The translations under genes were made by a program, and so were the position numbers. Shown piece by piece: positions 14,145-20,715 of a stretch of DNA of 20,715 nucleotides. Positions within the stretch are counted from its first letter, which is position 1, and every line of letters starts with the position of its first letter. Under the pieces are notes generated by a model. That model was given only the letters and a program-made list of their open reading frames with translations, searched no databases and was not told the DNA's origin. The stretch is from Geodermatophilaceae bacterium (GTDB lineage Bacteria; Actinomycetota; Actinomycetes; Mycobacteriales; Geodermatophilaceae): the NCBI GenBank assembly GCA_013811805.1, contig JACCUM010000112.1, forward strand, positions 1 to 20,715, written 5' to 3'.

Positions 14145-15956
14145 TCAGTCCGCGGCTTGTGCGGGACGACGCCGGCGGTTGCGGGAGCCGGTCGAACGGG
14201 TCGAGCCCGTCGACGGCGATCGCTGCCCGCTGGCCTCCGTTCTGACCTCGCCCCCAGCACCCGGGGCGCCCTCGGCTACGACGGCCAGCCCGCCTCGGGT
14301 CCGATTGCGCGATCGTGAGCGCCGGGGCCGTCGGGCCGGCTCGTCACCGGCGCCCTGCTGCTCACCGGAAGACTGACCGTCGCCACGTGTTGCGTTCTCG
14401 GTGCGCCCATTGCTCTGCGCCCGTCCACCGCGCTGGCCGCGCCCGCCGCTGGATGCCGAGGAGCGGTCCGAGCCAGACGAGTGACCGCGTCCGCCGGATC
14501 CGCCCGAACCGGAGCGCCCCGATCCGCCCGATCCGCCGCGTCCGCGGCCGGTCTCGCCGACGTCTTCGAGCTGCTCGGCCGACAGGCCCTCACGGGTACG
14601 TGCCGAACGCGGCAGTCGACCAGTCGCCGAAGCCGGGATTCCCTGGTCGGTGTAGTAGTGCGCGGAGGTGGAGTAGGTCTCCGGGGGGTTGTGAAAGGGC
14701 AGGTCGAGCGCGGTGTTGATCAAACCCCAGCGCGGCAGGTCGTCCCAGTCCACGTAGGTGACCGCGATGCCCTTGCCGCCGGCCCGGCCGGTACGCCCGA
14801 TCCGGTGCAGATAGGTCTTCTCGTCCTCCGGACACTGGTAGTTGACGACATGGCTGACACCTGTCACGTCGATCCCGCGGGCCGCGACGTCGGTGGCGAC
14901 CAGGACGTCGACCTTCCCGGAGCGGAAGGCGCGCAGCGCCTGCTCGCGGGCGCCCTGCCCGAGATCACCGTGCACAGCCGCGGCGGCGAAGCCCCGGTCG
15001 ACGAGTTCGTCGGCGATCTTCTGGGCGGTCCGCTTGGTCCGGCAGAAGACCATGGTCAGGCTGCGGTCGGTGGCCTGCAGCAGCCGGGCCAGCAGTTCGG
15101 GCTTGTCGAGGTTGTGCGCTCGGTAGACGTACTGGGTCGTGTCCGGAACCGTCGAACCCTCGTCGTTGCCATGGGCGCGGATATGGGTCGGCTGGGTCAT
15201 GAACTGCCGGGCCAGGGTCACGATCGGCCCGGGCATGGTCGCGGAGAACAGCATGGTCTGACGCTGGGTCGGGACCATGCTCAGGACCCGCTGGATGTCG
15301 GGCAGGAAGCCGAGGTCGAGCATCTCGTCGGCCTCGTCGAGGACCAGCACGCTGACCGACCCGAGCAGCAAGTGGCGCTGCTCGGCGAGGTCGAGCAGCC
15401 GGCCGGGTGTCCCGACCACGATCTCCACACCCTTGCGAAGCGCTTCGATCTGCGGCTCGTACGCGCGGCCGCCGTAGATGGCCTGCACTCGCATCCCGCG
15501 CTTGGAGCCGGCGGTCGCCAGGTCCCGGGCGACTTGGACGCACAGTTCCCGGGTGGGTACGACAACCAGTGCCTGGGGCATCCCGTCGGCACCCTCGGCG
15601 GTGTTGGTCAGCCGCTGCAGCATGGGTACGCCGAAGCCCAGCGTCTTGCCCGTGCCGGTGCGGGCCTGACCGATCAGGTCGTGTCCGGCCAGTGCGATCG
15701 GGAGGGTGAGCTCCTGGATCGCGAAGGTGCGGGTGATGCCGACCTCGGCCAGCGCCGCGGTGATGTCGGGATGCACGTCGAAGTCGGTGAACAGCGGTGC
15801 GGTCTCCTCGACCGGCGCGCGGGCGGCCAGTTCCTCGGCGGACTCCACTTCAGGGGCACCCTCGGTGGCGTGCTCGAGAGCGACGACCTCGTCATAGGCC
15901 GGGCGTTGATGGCCAGACTCTGCTCGGGATTGCTCGGAATTGGTCTGGATGCTCAC
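14145..15956 (-). CDS. rhlE: DEAD-box RNA helicase with RG/SR-rich tail (RhlE-like)
   Basis: The protein has 603 residues from a GTG at 15956. All helicase motifs are present: the Q motif FAIQELTLPIA, motif I ARTGTGKT (98-105), PTREL, TPGRLLDL, DEAD (207-210), SAT (239-241), VFCRTKRTA, ARGIDVTGV and HRIGRTGRAGG (384-394). The last 130 residues are a disordered basic tail of Gly/Ser/Arg (GRGRGGSGGSGRSG and similar), typical of RNA-binding extensions. The N-terminal 50 residues are acidic. It should unwind RNA in ribosome assembly or mRNA decay. The counterpart in M. tuberculosis is Rv3211 (rhlE). It is divergent from the ferritin-like gene, with a 5' region of up to about 290 nt that could hold cold-shock-type control. 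Confidence 0.93.
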   Translation of the reverse strand: MSIQTNSEQSRAESGHQRPAYDEVVALEHATEGAPEVESAEELAARAPVEETAPLFTDFDVHPDITAALAEVGITRTFAIQELTLPIALAGHDLIGQARTGTGKTLGFGVPMLQRLTNTAEGADGMPQALVVVPTRELCVQVARDLATAGSKRGMRVQAIYGGRAYEPQIEALRKGVEIVVGTPGRLLDLAEQRHLLLGSVSVLVLDEADEMLDLGFLPDIQRVLSMVPTQRQTMLFSATMPGPIVTLARQFMTQPTHIRAHGNDEGSTVPDTTQYVYRAHNLDKPELLARLLQATDRSLTMVFCRTKRTAQKIADELVDRGFAAAAVHGDLGQGAREQALRAFRSGKVDVLVATDVAARGIDVTGVSHVVNYQCPEDEKTYLHRIGRTGRAGGKGIAVTYVDWDDLPRWGLINTALDLPFHNPPETYSTSAHYYTDQGIPASATGRLPRSARTREGLSAEQLEDVGETGRGRGGSGGSGRSGSGGSGGRGHSSGSDRSSASSGGRGQRGGRAQSNGRTENATRGDGQSSGEQQGAGDEPARRPRRSRSRNRTRGGLAVVAEGAPGAGGEVRTEASGQRSPSTGSTRSTGSRNRRRRPAQAAD

Positions 15957-16243
15957 GTGCTCTCGCCTCTACGTCGGTTTCCGCTTCGCGCCGACGTCCG
16001 ATGGCGATCAGGCGATTTCGCGAGGCCGAGTCGAAAACTCAGGCAACTCGCCGAATCAGATCGCGGTGGCGCAGTCCGGTTGATCCGGGGAGCACCGCAT
16101 AGGCGTTGACGCACAGATACGCGAGTCGTGGTCCGGCTCGCCGCCCTCAGTCTAGCCCAAGGGCTAGCCTTGACCGGAGCGTTCATGGCTCAGCTCACAT
16201 CGTGTCGCCCCTGGTGGGAGAATCGACGCTCCCGCCCAGAAAG
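15957..16243. promoter_or_regulatory. Divergent intergenic region between helicase and ferritin-like gene
   Basis: A 16-bp palindrome CTAGCCC-AA-GGGCTAG lies at 16152-16167. On the plus strand TTGACC at 16170-16175 could be a -35 box, but no fitting -10 follows. On the minus strand TAGACT (16148-16153) fits a -10 for the helicase, which would have a leader of about 185 nt. The palindrome overlaps this -10 by two bases and may be an operator. Confidence 0.4.
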
Positions 16244-16894
16244 GTGACAACGCTGACGCAGAACGCGGTCATCGACTTGCTGGGAGTGCTGGCCTACGGC
16301 GAGCTGACGGCCTTCGACCGGCTGGCCGAGGACGCCCGGATGGCGCCAACCACCGCGGGCCGCGCAGCCTTGGCCACGATGGCCGCCGCGGAGATGGGGC
16401 ATTACAAGCTGCTCTGCGATCGGCTGGCTGAACTCGACGCCGACCCGGAAAAGGCGATGTCCCCCTTCACCGCTCCGATCGACTCCTTTCATGACAGCAC
16501 CCGGCCCAGCACCTGGCTGGAGGGTCTGGTCAAGGCCTACGTCGGTGACAGTCTGGCCGCCGACTTCTATCGGGAGGTGGCCAACTTCCTCGATGACTCG
16601 ACCCGCACTCTGGTGCTGTCGGTCCTGGCCGACACCGGACACGCCTCGTTCGCTGTACGAGAGGTACGCGCCGCGATCCTGGCCGACCCGGCCATCGGCG
16701 GCCGACTGGCATTGTGGGCGAGGCGATTGGTGGGAGAGGCGATGACTCAATCTCAGCGAGTCATCGCCGAGCGGGACCAGTTGGCCGAGCTGCTGATCAC
16801 CGGAACCGGCGATTTGGCCGGAGTCGGCGAGCTGCTGAACCGGATCACGACGGCGCACACCGAGCGAATGGGTCAACTGGGGCTGAGTTCATGA
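16244..16894 (+). CDS. Ferritin-like fold protein (Rv3210c-type)
   Basis: The protein has 216 residues from GTG 16244. Earlier in-frame starts (16106, 16202) add only low-complexity sequence, since the conserved part begins at once (VIDLLGVLAYGELTAFDRL). A ferritin-like four-helix bundle with candidate di-iron ligands is seen: GELTAFDRLAEDA, MAAAEMGHYKL (E-x-x-H), YREVANFLDD and LADTGHASFAVREV. The E-x-x-H spacing resembles the MiaE-like tRNA hydroxylase group. M. tuberculosis Rv3210c is the same type beside rhlE, in the same divergent arrangement. Whether it binds iron or is an enzyme is unknown. Its stop overlaps the ATG of a 12-codon ORF. Confidence 0.82.
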   Translation: MTTLTQNAVIDLLGVLAYGELTAFDRLAEDARMAPTTAGRAALATMAAAEMGHYKLLCDRLAELDADPEKAMSPFTAPIDSFHDSTRPSTWLEGLVKAYVGDSLAADFYREVANFLDDSTRTLVLSVLADTGHASFAVREVRAAILADPAIGGRLALWARRLVGEAMTQSQRVIAERDQLAELLITGTGDLAGVGELLNRITTAHTERMGQLGLSS

Positions 16895-16929
16895 CGAAGG
16901 AAGTCGATCTCCTGGCGGTAGAGGAATGA
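16891..16929 (+). CDS. 12-codon micro-ORF coupled on both sides
   Basis: The ORF encodes MTKEVDLLAVEE. Its ATG overlaps the ferritin-like stop (ATGA, 16891-16894) and its TGA overlaps the metallopeptidase ATG (ATGA, 16926-16929). There is no ribosome site of its own in the last bases before the ATG. It fits a coupling leader that carries ribosomes from one gene to the next, or it may be chance. The peptide resembles nothing I know. Confidence 0.4.
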   Translation: MTKEVDLLAVEE

Positions 16930-17819
16930 CCTTCAGGGAAGGTGTCCGGATCGATCCGGGTCGGGAGCGTGGTGGACGTGGGGGCGGGCGTCGCGGCGGT
17001 GGAATCGCGGTCGGTGGTGGCGGCGGTCTGATCGTCGTCCTGCTCGCTCTGGTGTTCGGGTTCAACCCGGGGGACATCCTCGGGGGTGGCGACACCGGTG
17101 GGGGGGAGCCAGTCCAGGACGACGCCTTCGCCGAGTGCACCAACGCCGAAGCGGCCAACACCAACATCGACTGTCGGATCATTGCAACGGCCGAGAGCTT
17201 GGATGCGATGTGGGTCGAATTGCTGCCCGACAGCGGCGGCCCGGCCTACGTCCAACCGGGCCTGGACATCTTCGTCGGTTCGGTGAGCACTGGCTGCGGC
17301 GGCGCCACCAGTGCCACCGGGCCGTTCTATTGCCCAGCCGACCAGACTGCCTACTTCGACTCGGACTTCTTCGAATTGCTGGAGACCCAGTTCGGTGCCA
17401 ACAGCGGCCCGCTGGCACAGGAGTACGTGGTGGCCCACGAGTTCGGCCACCACATCGAGAACCAGCTCGGCCTGCTCAACCGGGCTCAGCAGGACCCGCA
17501 GGGCCCGGAGTCCGGGGCCGTACGGATCGAGCTGATGGCTGACTGCCTGGCCGGGATCTGGGCCAAGAACGCGACCACCGTGCCTGATCCGGAGACCGGT
17601 ACGCCTTTCCTGGAGCCGCTGACCGGGCAGGACATCAACGACGCGTTGTCCGCGGCCGCCGCGGTCGGTGACGACCGGATCCAGTCCTCACAGGGCGGTG
17701 AGGTCAACCCGGAGGGGTTCACCCATGGGACGTCCGAGCAACGTCAACGCTGGTTCATGATCGGATTCGACGAAGGCTCGGTCGATGCCTGCAACACCTT
17801 CGATACCGACAGCCTGTAG
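16926..17819 (+). CDS. Neutral zinc metallopeptidase (YpfJ/KPN_02809 family)
   Basis: The protein has 297 residues; the start MTFREGVRIDP is the usual beginning of this family. A Gly/Arg-rich stretch is followed by one membrane helix (about 27-47, IAVGGGGGLIVVLLALVFG). The peptidase domain faces outside: HEFGHH zinc motif at 171-176, then ELMADCLAGIW with Glu202 as third ligand. Four cysteines before the zinc site (FAECTN, IDCRI, TGCGG, FYCPAD) and two after (MADCL, DACNT) may form disulfides. Substrates are unknown for the family. It is probably co-transcribed with the ferritin-like gene through the micro-ORF. A strong hairpin follows the stop. Confidence 0.92.
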   Translation: MTFREGVRIDPGRERGGRGGGRRGGGIAVGGGGGLIVVLLALVFGFNPGDILGGGDTGGGEPVQDDAFAECTNAEAANTNIDCRIIATAESLDAMWVELLPDSGGPAYVQPGLDIFVGSVSTGCGGATSATGPFYCPADQTAYFDSDFFELLETQFGANSGPLAQEYVVAHEFGHHIENQLGLLNRAQQDPQGPESGAVRIELMADCLAGIWAKNATTVPDPETGTPFLEPLTGQDINDALSAAAAVGDDRIQSSQGGEVNPEGFTHGTSEQRQRWFMIGFDEGSVDACNTFDTDSL

Positions 17820-17852
17820 CTCACCGAAGCTGCTGCACGGACCGTTTCGAGT

Positions 17853-17870
17853 GCGCCATTTCGATGGCGC
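17853..17870. terminator. Bidirectional hairpin with TTCG tetraloop
   Basis: GCGCCAT-TTCG-ATGGCGC is a perfect 7-bp stem with a 4-nt loop, lying 33 nt after the metallopeptidase stop and just before the convergent DUF2254 stop at 17874. There is no T tract. Confidence 0.6.
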
Positions 17871-17873
17871 CGA

Positions 17874-19193
17874 TCACCCTGCCCCGTCGCTGGCCTGCAG
17901 GTCCCGGCGAACGGGTGCTACGCGCGCCTGCAGGCGGGCCATCTCGTGCGCCGGCGGGGAGGTGCGCTCAAATGCGGCCAGCAACAGGTCGAGTTGGCCC
18001 GCCAGATGCTCCCGCAGCGCCACATCCGGGGTTCGCCCGCCGACGCGGGCGCTCATCTTCACGGTGGCCTGTAGCACCAGCGGATGCTCCAGCGCGTATA
18101 CCCGGATGGCATCGAAGACGAAGTCCAACGCCTCGGTGGGCGCCACACCCGGATTGCGCACCCGTAGGACCCCGGCTTCGTCACGGCGGTCCGGTGACGG
18201 CAGCGGTCGTGACACCAGGGCACACAGACCGACCGAGACCTGGTCCAAGGCGTTGACTGCGGTGAACGGATCGTTGGTGGAGGGAGACAGCGCTCGTACC
18301 GCCATCTCGACCAGTTGCTGCACCGCGAACATCACGTCTTGATCGGTCGTACGCTCCTCTGCCAGCGTCACTGCCGACAACACCCTGCCGGCCAGAGGTT
18401 CGTGTTCGGCCGGCGCCGACCACACCGTGGCCAGGGTGGTGCCCTGGACACAGAAATCACCGGGTCGCACCCGCAGCAGCAGTACGGCGTCGTGGGTCGT
18501 TGCCGCCGTCACCAACTGCGAGTCGCGCACCGCAGCCACGTACCCGCAACGGTCAGCGCGCACAGCAACACCGTCGGAGGAGGGCAGTTCGGTGACCGGC
18601 TTCGACTGCGTGCCTTCGGAGCCGTCTTCAGGGAAGAGCTGGTTCACCACATCCAGTAGGTCATCGCGGGTCCGCCGAGCCAGCGTCCACACCTGCACCG
18701 AGTCACTGACGTGGTGGATGAAGTAAACGAGCACTGCGATGCTGAGCAGGGCAAGCACCAGGGCTACGGTCACGGCGAAGTGCGGGACGAAGGCCTCCGC
18801 CTGATCAACTTCACCTTCGGCGCGCACCGATCGCAACACCAGCAGCGAGTACACGAACGTGGCGACGTAAACGCCGAGCACCAGCTGATTGCCTCGGTCG
18901 GCCATGAAGTTACGAACCAAGCGTGGCCCGTACGTCGAGGACGCCAGGGTCAGCACTGCGATCGTGATGGAGAAACTTGTCGCGGCCACCGTGAGCACCG
19001 AGCCCGCGATGGCGCCGAGCAGGTCGCGACTACCGCTGGGCCCTACCCGGTACACCAATGCATCGAGCGGCCCGAGCGAAAGCCGCCCGACTTCCTCCTC
19101 GAGGATCACCAGCCCCTCTGCGAGGAGCACGCCAAGCACGCACAAGGCGGCGGGTACGAACCAGAATGACTCTCGAATCCGTTGCAAGGTCAT
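17874..19193 (-). CDS. DUF2254 integral membrane protein
   Basis: The protein has 439 residues from ATG 19193; the open frame runs to 19373 but the extra part is antisense to the DUF3107 gene. The N-terminal half has four membrane helices: WFVPAALCVLGVLLAEGL, GSVLTVAATSFSITIAVL, LVLGVYVATFVYSLLVL and ALVLALLSIAVLVYFIHHV. Helix 2 with SFSITIAVLTLASSTYGPR followed by NFM is the DUF2254 signature. The C-terminal half is soluble (RADRCGYVAAVRD, LRVRPGDFCVQGTTLATVW, RALSPSTNDPFTAVNALDQ). It may be channel-like, but no function is established. It lies 58 nt after the DUF3107 stop and so may share its transcript. Confidence 0.9.
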   Translation of the reverse strand: MTLQRIRESFWFVPAALCVLGVLLAEGLVILEEEVGRLSLGPLDALVYRVGPSGSRDLLGAIAGSVLTVAATSFSITIAVLTLASSTYGPRLVRNFMADRGNQLVLGVYVATFVYSLLVLRSVRAEGEVDQAEAFVPHFAVTVALVLALLSIAVLVYFIHHVSDSVQVWTLARRTRDDLLDVVNQLFPEDGSEGTQSKPVTELPSSDGVAVRADRCGYVAAVRDSQLVTAATTHDAVLLLRVRPGDFCVQGTTLATVWSAPAEHEPLAGRVLSAVTLAEERTTDQDVMFAVQQLVEMAVRALSPSTNDPFTAVNALDQVSVGLCALVSRPLPSPDRRDEAGVLRVRNPGVAPTEALDFVFDAIRVYALEHPLVLQATVKMSARVGGRTPDVALREHLAGQLDLLLAAFERTSPPAHEMARLQARVAPVRRDLQASDGAG

Positions 19194-19251
19194 CAGCCGA
19201 TCATCGCCTGCAGGCTCGCCTGTGCGTCGGATTCGCCGCGAGCTACGGCGG

Positions 19252-19482
19252 TCAGGTCTGAGTGCTGAAGCCCACCCGGCGATGGTCGGCCTCGGCGATC
19301 TCGACGTAGGCGATGCGCTCCACCGGTACGACCACGCGGCGGCCGCGCTCGTCGACGAGAGTGAGCACACCACGGCCTCGGTCGATCGCCTCGGTGATGG
19401 CTAGCTGTACCTCGTCGGGGGATTCGGGGCTGTCCACCGTGAGCTCTCGAGGTGAGTGCTGCACGCCGATCTTGACTTCCAC
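19252..19482 (-). CDS. DUF3107 protein (Rv3208A/TB9.4-like)
   Basis: The protein has 76 residues from GTG 19482 (MEVKIGVQHSPRELTVDSPE), with AAGGCGG just upstream; an ATG at 19503 adds seven residues and leaves no ribosome site. The family ends in the conserved RIAYVEIAEADHRRVGF block seen here. In M. tuberculosis it is Rv3208A (TB9.4), next to the TetR gene Rv3208, as here. The protein is small and soluble, with no known activity. Confidence 0.88.
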   Translation of the reverse strand: MEVKIGVQHSPRELTVDSPESPDEVQLAITEAIDRGRGVLTLVDERGRRVVVPVERIAYVEIAEADHRRVGFSTQT

Positions 19483-19524
19483 GCTGCCCGCCTTCGGTTG
19501 CACCGTCGGGCCGGTCCGACGGTT

Positions 19525-19566
19525 GCCTCGCCGAGGCTAGTCCAGCCGAGTCCCGCAGGCCTGCGG
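19525..19566. repeat. Two palindromes between TetR and DUF3107 genes
   Basis: GCCTCG-C-CGAGGC (19525-19537) and CCGCAGGCCTGCGG (19553-19566, perfect, no loop) stand in the 145-nt gap after the TetR gene. They could end the TetR transcript or be protein-binding sites. Confidence 0.4.
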
Positions 19567-19627
19567 ACCTCCTACGCCGTACGCGAACCCCGGGTTGGCC
19601 TCGCGGCAGCGCCAAGGGTTGCGCCGA

Positions 19628-20311
19628 TCACTCGCTGACGATGTCCAGCCGTAGGTCGGACTGCAGCGGGAAACCGGAGATACCGCGCCAGGCCAGGGCC
19701 GACACGAGAGCGACAGCCTGGTCCTTACTCAGATCGCTGGCCTGGTCGTTGCGGCGTTCCAACCACCAGCGCGCGCTGATCTCGGCCAGTCCGGACAGCC
19801 CAGCCGAGAGCAGATGGGACTGAGCTGGCCCGGCCCCGGACTCGGCATTGATGGTGTCGGCCAGGGCCGCGACGATCGCGGCGAAACCGTCCTCGACCTT
19901 GTCGTGGACTTCGGGGTCGTTGCGCAGGTCGGATTCCCACAACAGGCGAAAGGCTTCGCCCTCGGTGTCCACGAATTCGAAGTAGGCAGCGATCGCCCCG
20001 TGCACGCGCTCCTTGTTGTCGCTGGTGGCCTGCAGCGCAATGAACATCCGCTCGCCCAGCTGTTTGATCTGCTCGTCGAGCAGCGCGAGATACAAGTCCC
20101 GCTTTCCCGGAAAGTGTTGATAAAGAACAGGTTTCGACACACCAGCTCGATCGGCGATCTCATCCATCGCGGCTGCGTGGTAGCCACGCGCCACGAAGAT
20201 GTCACGCGCTGCCTGGAGCAGCTGGTGGCGCCGGGCCGAACGCGGAAGCCGTCCCTGTCGCCCGGGCGGGCGATCGGGTTGCGAGGGCGGCTGCGTGGTG
20301 GTCGTCGTCAT
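19628..20311 (-). CDS. TetR-family regulator (Rv3208-like)
   Basis: The protein has 227 residues from ATG 20311, with GGAGAG directly before it (unusually tight spacing); an upstream GTG at 20392 would run through a likely operator. A Thr/Pro-rich leader precedes the HTH (about 33-79): RRHQLLQAARDIFVARGYH, MDEIADRAGVSKPVLYQHFP. The C-terminal domain reads YFEFVDTEGEAFRLLWESD. The position beside DUF3107 matches M. tuberculosis Rv3208. Its ligand and regulon are unknown; a TGAAC-C-GTTCA palindrome lies 12 nt upstream of its start. Confidence 0.9.
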   Translation of the reverse strand: MTTTTTQPPSQPDRPPGRQGRLPRSARRHQLLQAARDIFVARGYHAAAMDEIADRAGVSKPVLYQHFPGKRDLYLALLDEQIKQLGERMFIALQATSDNKERVHGAIAAYFEFVDTEGEAFRLLWESDLRNDPEVHDKVEDGFAAIVAALADTINAESGAGPAQSHLLSAGLSGLAEISARWWLERRNDQASDLSKDQAVALVSALAWRGISGFPLQSDLRLDIVSE

Positions 20312-20563
20312 CTCTCCGGCAGTGAACCGTTCATGCCCGCTTCGTGGCAAGAACCGAGCGTATGCGGGGGTGATCGTGAGCGGCCCCGACACAGCGTCGC
20401 CCCGTCGGCTGGTCTATCCACCGTGCCTCGGCTGACCGGTTGTCGCGCTAGGGGAACCGCTGACCCGGCTCCCGGATGTCGGATAGTTGACGCTGCAATC
20501 GCTGGTGAGTGGAGTCTGTCCCGGGAAGTGACGCTGGTCACTCGCGGCGAAGAAACAGACTCG
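20312..20563. promoter_or_regulatory. Divergent regulatory region of TetR and symporter genes
   Basis: Plus-strand -35 TTGACG (20487-20492), 17-nt spacer, and TGGAGT (20510-20515) as a weak -10. A 16-bp inverted repeat AGTGAC-GCTG-GTCACT lies at 20527-20542, just after the expected transcription start and in a repressor-like position. On the TetR side the palindrome TGAACCGTTCA lies at 20323-20333. No gene is seen here. Confidence 0.45.
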
Positions 20564-20715
20564 ATGGCTCGGGTGGACAGCGACGAGAAGACCGGATCAC
20601 CACCGGCCCGCAAGGACCGCACACATTGCTATACATCGCCGTGATCGCCGTGATCGCCGTGATCGCCGCGGTCGTCCTCGGCATCATCGTCGGGCTGGTG
20701 AACCCGGAACTCGGC
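20564..20715 (+). CDS. Dicarboxylate/amino acid:cation symporter (DctA/GltP family), 5' end, apparent frameshift, cut by window edge
   Basis: ATG 20564 opens MARVDSDEKTG then PPARKDRTH, which looks like the usual symporter N-terminus (KDRTHYLYIAVI in relatives as I recall them). After the His codon this frame leaves the family and meets a stop at 20642. The next frame gives LLYIAVIAVIAVIAA, then VVLGIIVGLVNPELG: the first helix and start of the loop. One base is missing near 20626-20629. Alternatives are a TTG start at 20626 with AAGGA 9 nt upstream, or a sequence error. The repeat ATCGCCGTG stands three times (20635-20661) plus a partial copy, extending the helix by about two IAV units. These proteins take up C4-dicarboxylates or glutamate/aspartate with H+ or Na+. 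Confidence 0.6.

Noticed and set aside
14481..16109. 542-codon open frame on the plus strand opposite the helicase
   Set aside because: It is antisense to a clear DEAD-box gene with all motifs; its translation is compositionally biased and resembles no protein.
16106..16243. Longer ferritin-like protein from 16106
   Set aside because: The extra 46 residues are Arg/Ser/Pro-rich, cover the palindrome and promoter region, and are not part of the conserved fold.
19194..19373. 60-residue N-terminal extension of the DUF2254 protein
   Set aside because: It lies antisense to nothing useful and over the DUF3107 coding end; the family begins shortly before its first membrane helix.

Overview
The window is high-GC DNA with compact gene packing, frequent GTG starts, TAnnnT-type -10 boxes and many actinobacterial families (DUF2510, DUF3107, an Rv3212-like propeller, a PCD-VOC fusion). 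It looks like a chromosomal segment of a non-mycobacterial actinomycete. I see no phage, plasmid, IS transposase, CRISPR array, tRNA or rRNA. Both edges cut genes.

Left part (1-3.7 kb): on the minus strand, a short exported/anchored protein is translationally coupled by a GTGA overlap to an HTTM-like polytopic membrane protein. These are followed by a membrane-fusion (HlyD-type) adaptor that runs off the left edge. Divergent to them on the plus strand lie a MaoC hot-dog hydratase and two small single-span membrane proteins.

3.7-6.1 kb: a PH-domain (bPH2) membrane protein, possibly using a CTG start, a PHP-type metallophosphoesterase, and a PD-(D/E)XK RecB-family nuclease. The nuclease begins about 30-40 residues late and so lacks the first cysteine of the usual four-cysteine Fe-S set. 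Converging on it, with 3 nt between stops, is an MpaB-family oxygenase.

6.9-10 kb: a TetR regulator divergent from an MMPL/RND exporter, with two 15-bp palindromic operators in the shared intergenic region.

10-14.1 kb: a DUF2510/Gln-rich/zinc-ribbon protein, a divergent CodA-like amidohydrolase with altered metal-site residues, about 400 nt of non-coding repeat-bearing DNA (a 14-bp inverted repeat plus three degenerate direct repeats), and a pterin-4a-carbinolamine dehydratase fused to a VOC domain.

12.9-20.3 kb: a segment matching the M. tuberculosis Rv3208-Rv3212 neighbourhood in content and relative orientation: PQQ-type propeller, DEAD-box helicase, ferritin-like protein, DUF3107 and TetR. 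Here a neutral zinc metallopeptidase and a DUF2254 membrane protein sit inside it. A 12-codon ORF is coupled by ATGA overlaps on both sides, between the ferritin-like gene and the metallopeptidase.

Right edge: the 5' end of a dicarboxylate:cation symporter. It shows an apparent one-base frameshift immediately before an expanded 9-bp repeat in its first membrane helix.

Nothing here is clearly a new defence or mobile system. The most unusual items are the altered symporter 5' end, the N-terminally clipped nuclease, the doubly coupled micro-ORF, the repeat-bearing spacer and the non-canonical amidohydrolase site. All family assignments were made by reading translations, without database searches.
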